This document shows positions 40,101-53,269 of a stretch of DNA of 64,000 bases, piece after piece. The notes beneath the pieces are model-generated. The model was not told where the DNA came from, ran no database searches, and saw nothing but the letters and a program-made list of their open reading frames with translations. Origin of the DNA: Gossypium raimondii. Taxonomy: Eukaryota; Streptophyta; Magnoliopsida; Malvales; Malvaceae. The stretch's first letter is position 1. The number at the start of each line of letters is the position of its first letter. Position numbers and translations under genes: made by a program. The DNA lies in contig NC_068570.1 in NCBI RefSeq assembly GCF_025698545.1, forward strand, positions 2,976,001-3,040,000, in the 5' to 3' direction.

Positions 40101-43100
40101 TCCATCATCTCTTGCTTTTATTGATGCTCTTCTTCAGTTCTATCTGCTTCATATCGTGTCATCCTCTGCATCAGGGAGTAATATTAGAGGATCTGGAATG
40201 GTGCCAACCTTTTTACCGCTTTTGGAGGATTCTGACCCAAATCATATGCATCTTGTGTATTTGGCTGTAAAAGCTCTACAAAAGCTCATGGATTACAGCA
40301 GTTCGGCTGTGTCACTCCTTAGGGAATTGGGTGGAGTGGAGCTTTTGGCTCAGAGGCTGCAGACAGAAGTACATAGAGTTATTGGTATGTCTGGCGGAAA
40401 TGATAATTTAATGGTCACCGGGGAATGCTTAAGATACAATGATGACCACTTGTACTCCCAAAAGAGGCTTATCAAGGTGCTTTTGAAAGCTCTTGGTTCT
40501 GCTACATATGCCCCAGCAAACTCCACCAGACCACTGAATCCTCATGACAGTTCTCTGCCTGGTACATTGTCACTCATATATGGGAATGCTGATAAATTTG
40601 GAGGTGATATTTACTACTCGGCTGTGACTGTTATGAGTGAGATTATCCATAAAGATCCAACTTGTCTTCCTGCACTTCTTGAACTGGGTCTTCCAGATTC
40701 CTTTTTATCTTCCGTGTTGTCTGGGGTACTTCCATCTTCAAAGGCTATAACATGTGTTCCAAATGGCATTGGTGCCATTTGTCTTAATGCCAAAGGCTTG
40801 GAGGCAGTGAAAGAAACTTCAGCACTGCGATTCCTTGTTGACATCTTTACGAGCAAGAAGTATGTGCTGGTGATGAATGAAGCAGTTGTTCCTTTGGCTA
40901 ATGCAACTGAAGAGCTTTTGCGCCATGTATCTTCATTGAGAAGCAGTGGTGTTGATATGATAATTGAAATTGTAAATAAAATTGCTTCCTTTGGGGAGAG
41001 CTCTAGTCTGTCTGGGTCATCATCTATGGAAAAAGTTAATGGTACAACTGCAATGGAAACTGATTCTGAAGACAAAGGACATGAAGAGCATTGTTGTCTG
41101 GGTGGTGTAGTGGATTCTGTAACTGAAGATATCAGTGATGAGCAGTTTCTCCAGTTGTGCATTTTACATCTGATGGTTTTGCTTCATAGAACAACAGAGA
41201 ATGCTGAAACATGTCGCTTGTTTGTGGAGAAATGTGGAATTGAAGCCTTACTGAAACTTCTTTTAAGGCCTAGTATTGTACAGTCATCTGAGGGGATGTC
41301 AATTGCTTTACAAAGCACCATGGTTTTTAAAGGGTTTACTCAGCATCACTCTGCTCCTCTTGCACGTGCCTTCTGTTCTTCTCTTAGGGAACATTTGAAG
41401 AAAGCTTTGATGGCACTTGGTGCGGCTTCAGGGTCATTTTTATTGGATCCTAAGCTGATGCCTGATGATGGAATCTTTTCCCCCCTTTTCCTTGTTGAGT
41501 TCCTACTGTTTCTTGCTGCTTCCAAAGATAATCGTTGGGTTAGTGCTTTGCTTACAGAACTTGGAAATGGCAGCAAAGATGTTCTGGAAGACATTGGTCT
41601 TGTTCATCGTGAAATTTTATGGCAGATTGCACTCCTTGAAGATGCTAAAGTTGGAACAGAGGACGATAGTGCTAGTTCTAGTTTTGCTGAGCCCGAGTCA
41701 CAACAACTGGAATCTAGTGCAAGTGATACTGATGGTCAAAGGTTGAACTCCTTTAGACAGTTTCTTGATCCATTATTAAGGAGAAGGATACCAGGATGGA
41801 ACATTGAATCTCAATTCTTTGACCTCATAAATCTTTATCGTGAACTTGGCAGAGCTACTGGCTTTCAACAGAGACTGGGTATTGATGGTTCAAACATGCG
41901 GTTTGGAGCCAATCATTCTACTTTATCAGATGCTCCTGGATCTGCAAATAAAAAGGAATATGACAAGCAGAGGTCATATCACACATCTTGCTGTGATATG
42001 GTGAGGTCACTTTCCTTCCACATTATCCATTTGTGTCAAGAGTTGGGAAAAGTGATGGTACTTCCTTCTCGTCGTCGGGATGATACTGTTAATGCATCCC
42101 CTGCATCAAAATCTGTTGCTTCTAGTTTTGCCTCTATTGCATTGGGTCACATGAACCATGGAGGCCATGTAAATTCCTCAGGCTCGGAAGCATCCATATC
42201 TACAAAATGTCGCTACTTTGGTAAGGTTATTGATTTCATTAACAGCATTCTTCTGGACCGGCTGGATTCCTGCAATGCTATTATGCTAAACTGTTTATAT
42301 GGACGCGGAGTTGTTCAATCAGTTTTGACAACTTTTGAAGCTACCAGTCAATTACTATTTGCAGTTAATAGGGCTCCAGCATCTCCAATGGATTCAGATA
42401 CTGGTAATCTAAAGCAGGATGAAAAGGAAGATGGTGACCATGCATGGATTTATGGTCCATTAGCTAGCTATGGTAAATTTATGGATCATCTTGTGACTTC
42501 TTCTTTTATTTTATCTCCATTCACCAAACACTTGCTCGTGCAAACACTTGCTAGCGGTGATGTTCCTTTCCCTCGGGATGCTGAAACTTTTGTGAAGGTG
42601 CTTCAATCTATGGTGCTTAAGGCAGTGCTACCAGTTTGGACTCACCCACAGTTTACGGACTGCAGTTCTGAATTCATCACGACTGTTATTTCTATCATTA
42701 GGCACATTTACTCTGGTGTTGAAGTTAAAAATATTGCCAGCAGCAACAGTGCTCGTGTTATTGGGCCCCCTCCAAATGAAACAGCTGTAGCAACAATTGT
42801 AGAGATGGGATTTTCCAGATCTAGAGCAGAAGAAGCTCTGGGGCAAGTTGGATCTAATAGTGTGGAGTTGGCAATGGAGTGGCTATTCTCCCATCCAGAG
42901 GAAATCCAGGAGGATGATGAGCTTGCTCGTGCACTTGCCATGTCTCTTGGGAACTCTGAAACTGAGACAAATGTAGATGCTTCAAATGACAGTAGCAAGG
43001 AACTTGAAGAAGAGATGGTTCAACTTCCTCCTGTTGAGGAATTATTATCAACATGTACAAAGCTGCTTCAGATGAAGGAACCTCTGGCATTCCCAGTTAG

Positions 43101-46100
43101 AGACCTTCTTGTGTTGATCTGCTCCCAAAACGATGGCCAATATAGGTCTAGTGTAATTTCCTTCATTCTTGACCAAGTTAGAGATTCTAGTTCTGTTTCT
43201 GATAGCAGAAACAATTCTCTGCTCTCTGGTCTTCTCCATGTTCTTGCTTTGATTCTTCAAGAGGATGTGGGGGCACGGGAGATCGCCTCAAAGAGTGGAC
43301 TGGTAAAAGTTGTAACTGATTTACTTTCAGGGTGGGACTCTGGTTCAGTAGACAAGGACAAACATCAAGTTCCAAAGTGGGTAACAACTGCTTTCCTTGC
43401 TCTTGATAGGTTACTTCAGGTGGAGCAAAAATTGAATACTGAAATTGTTGAGCAGTTGAAAGGTGACAATGTTAGTAGCCAGCAGACATCTGTTAGTATT
43501 GATGAGGATAACAAAAGTAAGTTGCAGTCCTCATTTGGGTCTCCGAGACATATAGATATTCACGAGCAGAAGAGACTGATTGAGATTGCTTGTAGCTGTA
43601 TAAAAAGCCAGTTTCCATCTGAAACAATGCATGCTGTCCTGCAGCTGTGTTCCACTCTGACTAGAACCCATTCTGTCGCTGTTTGTTTTCTGGATGGTGG
43701 GGGTGTAAGTTCACTTCTTTCGCTGCCAACAAGTAGTCTTTTTCCTGGGTTTGACAATGTCGCTGCTACCATTATCCGTCATGTCCTTGAAGATCCTCAA
43801 ACCTTGCAGCAGGCAATGGAAGCTGAGATAAAGCACAGTCTTGCAGCTTTGGCAAATCGGCATTCAAGTGGAAGAGTCAGTCCACGTATTTTCATTCTCA
43901 ACCTAAGTTCTGTCATTTCTCGTGATCCAGTAATATTTATGCAGGCTGTCAAGTCTGTCTGCCAAGTAGAGATGGTTGGTGACAGACCTTACATTCTTTT
44001 GGTTAAAGACAGGGACAAAGATAAACCCAAGGAGAAAGAAAAAGAGAAAACATCAGACAAAGATAGAACACAGCAAACTGATGGAAAGGGTAATTTGTGC
44101 AATACGAACTCAGCAGCCCCTGGGACCGGGCATGGGAAATTTACTGATTTAAATTCTAAGTCAGTTAAAATGCATAGAAAATATCCCCCAAGTTTTGTAA
44201 ATGTGATTGAGCTTCTTCTGGATTCAGTTAATGTTTTTGTACCTCCCTTGACAAATGAAGTTAGAACAGATGTGCCTGTTGATGCAACTTCATCAACTGA
44301 TATGGAAATTGATGTTGCTGCCGTCAAGGGTAAGGGAAAAGCCATTGCAACTGTGTCGGATTTGAATGGTGTTTCTGGACAAGATGCTTCTTCATCAATT
44401 GCAAAGATAGCATTCATCTTGAAACTTTTGACAGAGATTCTGTTAATGTACGCTTCATCTGTTCATGTGCTGCTGAGGAGAGATGGTGAAATTAGTAGTT
44501 GCAGGGTCCCTAATCAAAGGGGCTCAGCTGGTTTATCGACGAGTGGAATATTTCATCACATTCTTCACCGGTTTATTCCATATTCCAGGAATTCAAAGAA
44601 GGAAAGGAAAAGTGATGGTGACTGGAGGCATAAGCTAGCAACCAGGGCTAGTCAATTTTTGGTTGCATCTTGTGTTCGTTCTGCAGAGGCCAGGAAAAGA
44701 GTGTTTACAGAGATTAATTGTATTTTCAATGATTTTGTTGATTCATCAGATGGCTTCAAACCTCCAAGCAGTAATATGCAGTCTTTTTTTGATCTGTTGA
44801 ATGATATACTAGTTGCCCGTACACCAACTGGATCATGCATCTCAGCAGAAGCTTCTGCCACTTTTATAGATGTTGGTTTGGTTGCATCATTAACACGCAT
44901 GCTTGAGGTGTTGGATTTGGATCATTCTGAGTCACCTAAAGTTGTTACAGGGATTGTCAAAACCTTGGAACTTGTAACCAAGGAGCATGCTCTTTCAGCT
45001 GATTCTTCCGCTATCAAAGGTGAGAGTTCTGTCAAACCTGCTGAGCATAACCATTCTGGGAGAGTTGATAATATTGATGCATCACAGTCCATGGAAATGG
45101 CATCTCAGTCTAGTCACGATACAGTTGCAGCTGACCATGTTGAGTCCTTCAATACTATCCAAAACTATGGGGGGACTCAAGCTGTTACAGATGATGTGGA
45201 GCATGACCAGGATCTTGATGGAGGTTTTGCTCCTGCTACTGAGGATCATTATATGCAAGAAACCTCTGAGGATGCAAGGGATCTTGATAATGGTGTAGAC
45301 AATGTGGGGATTCATTTTGAAATCCAGCCCCATGAGCAAGAAAACCTTGATGATGATGAGGATGAGGAGATGTCTGGAGATGACGGGGATGAAGTGGATG
45401 AAGATGATGAGGAGGATGACGAGGATCATAATGATTTGGAGGCAGGTGATGTACATCACCTGCCTCATCCTGACACAGATCAAGATGATCATGAGATTGA
45501 TGATGAGTTCGATGATGAAGTATTGGAGGAAGATGAAGAGGATGGTGGTGATGATGAGGGTGGAGTAATTATTAGGTTGGAAGAGGGTATGAATGGAATG
45601 GATGTGTTTGACCAAATTGATGTTTTTGGCAGAGACCACAGCTTTGCCAGTGAAACTCTTCGTGTAATGCCAGTTGAAGTTTTTGGTTCTAGACGTCAAG
45701 GACGTACTACATCCATTTACAGTCTTTTGGGACGCAGTGGAGAGAATTCAGCTCCTTCAAGGCATCCTCTTTTGTTGGGACCTTCATCTCAACGCTCAGT
45801 CTCTCCAAGGCAGTCAGGTTCTCTCTTTGTATTCTAATTATGTATATTTTTTCTGGATTTTTTCTAATTTACATCTAATGCTTATTAATTTTGTTGTTCT
45901 ATGTGCATCTCTGATTTTAACAACTGTCCACCTCTTTCCATGTTCCTTTCTTCCAGAGAATGCCCACGTTATGATTCGTTCAGACAGAAACTCAGACAGT
46001 GCTTCATCACAACTGGATACTATTTTTCGATCATTGAGGAATGGGCGTCACAGTCATCCTTTGAACTTGTGGGTTGATGAGAGCCAACAAGGCAGTGGGT

Positions 46101-49100
46101 CAAGTGCAGCTATTATACCTCAAGGCCTTGAAGAGTTGCTTGTTTCCCAACTGAGGCGATCAGTCCCTGAGAAATCTTCTGATCACAACACATCAGTGGT
46201 GGAACCTCAGACACATGGTGACGGTATTCAGTTACAGGAGTCAGGTGCTGGTGTGAGGTCTGAGAATCCTGTCGAAAACAATGTAAATAATGAAAATGCT
46301 GATGTGCCTCCATCTTCTGCTGCAAATGGTAGCTCTCTCAATGTGAATGGGAACCATATGGTAAATGATAGTCTTCAAGGAACAGATGCATCAAGACATT
46401 CACAATCTATTGAAATGCAATTTGAGCAAAATGATGCAACTGTTCGTGATGTTGAAGCGGTGAGCCAAGAAAGTAGTGGTAGTGGGGCTACTTTAGGGGA
46501 GAGCCTTCGAAGCCTTGATGTTGAGATTGGAAGTGCAGATGGCCATGATGATGGTGGAGAAAGGCAAGGTTCTTCAGACAGAACTCTTGATCCGCAGGCT
46601 GCTCGTGCAAGAAGAACAAATGTATCTAGTGGGAATTCTACAGCTGTTGGTGTTAGGGATGCACCTCTCCACAGTGTAACTGAGGTGTCAGAGAATTCTA
46701 GTCGAGAAGCAGATCAAGATGTTCCGGCCGCAGAGCAGCAGATAAATAGTGTGGCTGGTTCTGGATCAATTGATCCTGCATTTTTGGATGCTCTCCCGGA
46801 GGAGTTGCGAGCTGAGGTTCTTTCAGCTCAGCAGGGTCAAGTGGCGCAGCCCTCAAATGTTGAACAACAGAATTCTGGAGATATTGACCCAGAGTTTCTT
46901 GCGGCCCTTCCCCCAGACATCCGAGCTGAAGTTCTTGCACAACAGCAAGCACAAAGGAATCATCAGTCTCAGGAGCTGGAAGGTCAACCAGTTGAAATGG
47001 ACACTGTCTCAATAATTGCAACATTTCCTTCAGATTTACGGGAAGAGGTATGGTTTACGCTGTGATGTGGTTAATTTCAAGTTGTAAACTGAAGATGTCT
47101 GAATATTTTTCCTTTTGTTTTTTGTGTCCTCAGGTTCTGTTAACATCATCTGATGCTATTCTTGCTAATCTCACACCTGCCCTTGTTGCGGAGGCAAACA
47201 TGTTGCGTGAGAGATTTGCACATCGATATCATAATCGTAACTTGTTTGGAATGTACCCTAGAAATCGCAGAGGTGAATCTTCAAGGAGAGGTGAGGGTAT
47301 TGGATCCAGCCTGGACAGGATTGGGGGAAGTATTGTGTCACGAAGATCTGTTTCTGCTAAGGTAATTGAAGCTGAAGGAACCCCTTTAGTTGCTCCAGAA
47401 GCTCTTCAAGCAATGGTTCGGTTACTTCGCATGGTTCAGGTGCTTCTCAGTCTCAGCAGGTTAATGTTTCCTTTTGAAGTTCATCCTTGACTTGCGAATT
47501 AACATGTTAAATTCTGCAGCCACTGTACAAAGGTGCTTTGCAGAAGCTTTTGTTGAACTTATGTGCTCATAATGAAACAAGAACAGCGCTCGTTAAAATC
47601 TTGATGGACATGCTGATGCTTGATACAAGAAAGCCTATCAATTATTCAAATTCAATTGAACTACCATACAGGCTTTATGGTTGCCAGAATAATGTTATGT
47701 ATTCGCGCCCTCAACGTTTTGATGGTAAGATATGATACACATGACAAGAGTATATAACCCCTAGTGATTCTTTGTGGTTTGTCCGAAGAACTTTACTTTT
47801 TCCTTTCCATTTTTTCGCTTTCTGTAGGGTATCTTTTGCTTCTATTTTTTTGTACTCTTCATGGGTTTATATTTGGAGTTGTTTTATGCTTTGTTCTTGA
47901 TTTGAATTATAGTAATTGTGTTCTAAGTGGTTTCTTTTATCTTATACTGTCCCACTGTAGGAATTCCTCCTCTCGTGTGTAGGCGAGTTCTTGAGACTCT
48001 CACTTACCTGGCTCGAAATCATCCATATGTTGCTAAGATATTACTTCAGTTTAGATTGCCTCTTGCTACCCTACAAGAGCCAAGGAATATTGATCAGTCA
48101 CGTGGAAAAGCTTTGATGACTGAGGAGCAGCAGGAAGGATTCATTTCTGTTGCATTGCTTTTGAGCCTTCTCAATCAACCCCTGTACTTGAGAAGTATAG
48201 CACATCTTGAGCAGGTAATAAGTGGTAACCCTATTGGAAATATGCTAAGCAAATTTGCCTCTTTGTATTTATTATTTGCTCATTTATGATTTTTGTTTCA
48301 GCTGCTAAACTTGTTGGATGTCATCATTGACCATGCTGAAAGGAAGCCTTTTTCATCTGATAAGTTGAGGGCGTCACCCACTGAACTGGCGTCAACCACT
48401 GAACAAATACCTGCTTCACAAATTTCAATGTCTGATGCTGCCATTAATGCAGAGAATCATTATGCTCCTTCGGAGGTTGCTGAATCATCTTTAAAGACTG
48501 CTGATTCATCTAAACCCTCAGCATCTTGTGCAAGTAATGAATGTGATGTGCAGAGTGTACTGACCAATCTCCCACGAGCTGAGCTTCGACTTTTGTGCTC
48601 GTTGCTTGCACGGGAAGGGTATGTTGTATGTCTACATCATGTATTCTTTTGTGCTGTCTACTAATCTGGTTTTCCACCATTTATTTCTTATGCTTCTATT
48701 GAAGAAAGGTCCATTTCTCCATCTTCTGTGACTTGTGCTTTGCAACTAAAAAATGAAAAAGAAGAATTGACTGGATTATGCAGTTTGCAACTCCTAACAA
48801 ATATTTATTATCTTTTCACTGAATTTTGAATATGATTCAGTTCCTTATTTCATTTGCTTGGGCTGATGTTCTGTTTCTGACCCAGTTTGTCAGATAATGC
48901 ATATGGTCTGGTGGCAGAGGTAATGAAAAAGCTGGTGGCTATTGCTCCACGCCATAGTCATCTGTTTATTTCTGAGCTAGCTGGTGCTATACAACATCTG
49001 ATTAAATCTTCCATGGATGAGTTGCACAAGTTTGGTGAAGCAGTGAAAGCTCTTCTCCACACAACATCTTCTGATGGAGCTGCAATTTTAAGGGTTTTAC

Positions 49101-51721
49101 AGGCTCTGAGCTCTCTTGTTAGTTCCATAAGTGAGAAAGAAAAGGAAATGCAGCTGCTGCCTGAAACAGAGCGTTCCTCTGCTCTTGGTCAGGTTTCAGA
49201 CATCAATGCAGCGTTAGAACCGCTGTGGATAGAGTTGAGTTCTTGCATAAGCAAAATAGAGAGCTATTCAGATTCTGCACCTGATTTATCAGCTCCATCC
49301 AGAACTTCCACATCACGACAATCTGGTGTAACATCACCCCTTCCTGCAGGTGCTCAGAACATCTTGCCATATATAGAATCTTTTTTCGTGGTGTGTGAAA
49401 AGTTGCATCCTGCACCGCAAGGTTCAGGTCATGATTTAGGCATGGCTGCGATTTCTGATGTTGAGGATGCCAGCACATCTTCAGGCCAGCTGAAAACTTC
49501 TGGTCCTATCACAAAATTTGATGAAAAACATGTCTTTGTGAAGTTCTCGGAGAAGCATAGGAAGTTGTTAAATGCTTTCATCCGCCAGAATCCTGGGCTG
49601 CTTGATAAGTCATTTTCACTTCTTCTTAAAGTTCCCCGCTTTGTTGATTTTGATAACAAACGGGCTCACTTCAGGTCCAAAATAAAGCATCAACATGATC
49701 ATCATCACAGTCCTCTAAGAATATCGGTTAGAAGAGCCTACATACTTGAGGATTCATATAACCAGCTACGGATGCGGTCAACTCAAGATTTGAAGGGGAG
49801 GTTGACTGTTCACTTCCAAGGAGAGGAAGGTATTGATGCAGGTGGGCTTACAAGGGAATGGTATCAGCTCTTATCCAGGGTTATATTTGACAAAGGAGCT
49901 TTGCTGTTCACTACAGTGGGCAACGAGTCAACGTTCCAGCCTAATCCCAACTCCGTCTACCAAACAGAACATCTTTCATACTTCAAATTTGTTGGACGAG
50001 TAGTGAGTACCTTCTCTAGTTGCACCTATTGGATTGAGGCTTTTTTGTTTCTCTTCTTTTTTCATTTCTTAATAAAATTTTCCAGGTTGGAAAAGCACTT
50101 TTTGATGGGCAACTCTTGGATGTTCACTTTACTCGATCTTTCTACAAGCATATATTGGGTGTCAAAGTTACTTACCATGACATTGAAGCGATTGACCCTG
50201 ATTACTTCAAAAACCTGAAGTGGATGCTTGAGGTCAGTCATATGTCTATTTCGAATGTCCTCTTTTATCTTTTATGCAGAAAGGGAGTGATAGAATTTGT
50301 TTGATGGCATGTTCATTATAGAGATAAATGTTCTGCTCACCTTCTTACCTTAATTCTTTCATTGTTTATTTTTCAGAATGATATTAGTGATGTCCTAGAC
50401 CTTACTTTTAGCATTGATGCTGATGAGGAGAAGTTGATATTGTATGAAAGGACACAGGTTAGATTTTCATTGGTACTTCTATCAATCCCTTGCGTTGAGA
50501 AATTTTTTTGGCTATAATTACATTCTAAAACATATGATGCAGGTGACTGACTATGAGCTGATTCCCGGTGGTCAGAACATTAAAGTTACTGAGGAGAATA
50601 AACACCAATATGTTGATTTAGTTGCTGAGCATCGTTTGACAACTGCTATTCGTCCTCAAATCAATGCATTTTTGGAAGGATTCAATGAATTAATTCCCAG
50701 GGAATTAATAACTATTTTTAATGACAAGGAGCTGGAATTACTGATAAGTGGTCTTCCAGATATTGATTGTAAGTGTTGTAAACCAGTTTATATAATGTTA
50801 ATTACATGGTAGAATGCGTTGTTTTGCCAAGTTTTCTGAATATGACCTTATCTGTGACTACTGTCTCTTAGTGGATGATATGAGGGCAAATACCGAGTAC
50901 TCAGGGTATAGTGCAGCATCACCTGTTATACAGTGGTTTTGGGATGTTGTTCAAGGGTTCAGCAAGGAAGATAAAGCTCGGCTTCTCCAGTTTGTGACAG
51001 GCACCTCGAAGGTAATTCAACACCTGAAAATGTAGATAATACTACTAGTAATTTGACATTTTGAGTTGTCAACTATAGTTCAGACCAAAGGTTAATTATT
51101 TATGGTTCATGCTCCCCTTCTATCACTTTTCTATCACTACTGTTCTATACATGTTTAATCATCATTCACAAGCATGTCATTCACAAATCACAATTAATGA
51201 TGGAATGCTTGAAATTAAGATTCAAGTAGGATAGATGGGGTTATGAGTTCACTGCAAAATCAAGAACTTTTCTTATTCCTCGAGTATGTAGAGATATGCC
51301 AGAGCTCTATTTATGTCTGTATGTATAATTTACGTTTTATCACATGTACGAAATTTCGCTTTGTTATAACTATGCTGGTGTTTGAAATCACTTGTGTGCT
51401 CTTGGTAATCTCACAGGTGCCTTTAGAAGGTTTTAGTGCACTTCAAGGAATTTCAGGTTCGCAAAAGTTCCAGATACACAAAGCATACGGCAGTCCGGAT
51501 CACTTGCCTTCTGCTCATACATGGTAATCTGTTGCATCATCTCTATAAAATACGACGATCTTCTGTCTTTGTACCATTTTATTCATTAGTAAGAATCATT
51601 TCGTTCTGATTAATGCAGTTTCAATCAATTGGATTTACCTGAGTATCCGTCTAAGGAACATCTAGAAGAGAGATTGTTGCTTGCGATTCATGAGGGCAGT
51701 GAAGGGTTTGGATTCGGTTAA
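37146..51721 (+). CDS. UPL1: HECT-type E3 ubiquitin-protein ligase, UPL1/UPL2-like
   Basis: Sixteen exons encode 3687 aa: 37146-37244, 38777-38872, 38953-39159, 39250-45817, 45957-47047, 47134-47439, 47520-47724, 47961-48214, 48302-48618, 48886-50002, 50086-50232, 50377-50457, 50543-50768, 50872-51011, 51417-51523 and 51619-51721. All are GT-AG and in phase. The length matches Arabidopsis UPL1/UPL2 (about 3.7 kb residues). The enzyme takes ubiquitin from an E2 onto a HECT cysteine and passes it to substrates. N-terminal armadillo-like DUF908/DUF913 regions lead to a UBA domain (near 1310-1350, [19 protein letters not shown]), a UIM-like helix ([14 protein letters not shown]), a highly acidic tract (about 2160-2245) and repeated DPxFLxALPxxxRAEVL motifs. 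The C-terminal HECT domain covers about 345 residues ([35 protein letters not shown]). The catalytic Cys is C3654, in [12 protein letters not shown], with GFGFG at the end. UPL1 versus UPL2 cannot be separated by eye. Confidence 0.95.
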
Positions 51722-53269
51722 GATTTCGGAGCGTTAAAATATTGTCGTCATGTAGATAAAGATAGATATAAATGGCATTGGGATCGGAATTTTGTTTTGG
51801 GGGGTACAAGGGGTAGTAGGGCTGATGTTGAACTGATTACATGTCTATATTACTGTACAGTCGCATATTGGCTACCGGAATGTCATTTTCTGGCAGTTTT
51901 AAATTTGCCATCTTTATTTATACTTTTTTTTTAAAGAAATTTGTCTTTCCTTTGTTGAAATGAAAAAAGGAGAGGCTCACCATTGGTTCAATTTAAGGCC
52001 ATTTTTTTTACAGGTAGTCTTTGCATAAAATTTGGTCGTTTTGCTAAATAGCGTACAATAATTACAGCCATTTTTATGGCTATTATTTTTTGCTTATTTA
52101 TTTGGTTTGTAAAGTTCAACGAGTTTAGTTGTGTTTGACGCTCGCTCTTCATCTTTTTGCCCGTTTCTTTGTATCCGGGTAGACTCATTTTAATTGGTGT
52201 TTTATAGGCATTAATTAAATTTATGTAATTGTTGTTAAATATTTCAAAAAACAAACAAAAAAAAATCAATTGTATGGTTTTTTTTCTTTCATAAAATAAG
52301 GTCTGTGATTCAATTCGTAACTTATGTAATTTATTTTTCATCCAAGAACTTGATCGAGGTAGTTTTCTTCTAGTGACTTGAAGTTGAGGATTAAAAAAAT
52401 CCATAACCTCTTTTGGTATGACAACACTTTGAAGATTTTTTTGGAAAAAAATTAATCTCTCTTCAACTCATTTTACTCATTCTCATTTCGGAAAAAAATC
52501 AATCTCTTCTCAACTCATCATTCTCAAATCACATCGCATTTTTACTAATTTCAAGTTCCTCATTTGTGTTGTAGGACTTATGCCTCGTGACTTTCATACT
52601 CAATGTCGTGAGGGTATGAATAAGGGTCAATTTAGTATTGTTTTTAAGAAACACTTTTGAGACAATATTTTTGAGATAAAAGTATTTTTAAATAAGCTAC
52701 TTTTTGAGAGAAAAAAATATTTCTCTAAGTCAAAAATTGGTCCAAAAGTGCTTTTGATAAACATTCTTAAATTAGGCCTAAGCGTAACTTCTCTGCCAGA
52801 ATATTCCGGCTGTCTAAAGTCCAAAATAACACTGTTTATCCTATATTCAAAATAACATTCGATACTGATTTTGATTCAAAAAAGAATCTGTTTGAAAATT
52901 TTGATTTTCCTATTCCAATGAAAAGTTAACAGTACTGTGTAAAAGAGAACCTACATGCATCATTAAGTTAACGAAAGAATAAACACATCCAATGAAATTA
53001 GCCCAACTGTTCTTTTTACAAAATCAGAACTTCAAATGGGACTCTTTTGTTGCCTATGGTTGAAAATTGCAATGTTCAAGTTCTCTTGCTTCTTGTTTTC
53101 AAAGTTACCACTGCCACTCAGAAGCATGCAGTCATCAAAAGATGGCAAAAGGCACTAATGGAGTCCATACACCCACAAAGGGTTGAAACCCAATATATAC
53201 ATATATAGATTATATACAACACCTTGTGTTGCACAATTTGTAATCCCCAACCACAGCTAAACGGCCAAG
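51722..53269. other. Intergenic DNA between convergent genes
   Basis: This contains the 3' UTR of the ubiquitin ligase gene (extent unknown), a family-Y MITE-like copy at 52612-52800, and the 3' UTR of the minus-strand HVA22-like gene. The minus-strand ORF at 51988-52404 is low-complexity and is not taken as a gene. Confidence 0.5.
52612..52800. repeat. MITE-like element (family Y), copy 3
   Basis: It begins with gggtatgaataagggtcaatttagtattg and contains the same cacttttgaga and aaaagtgcttttga blocks as 15482-15690 and 23507-23715, in the opposite orientation. Confidence 0.55.

Noticed and set aside
45082..45699. 205-codon minus-strand ORF
   Set aside because: It is antisense to the acidic GAT/GAG-rich coding tract of the HECT ligase, so it is a shadow ORF.
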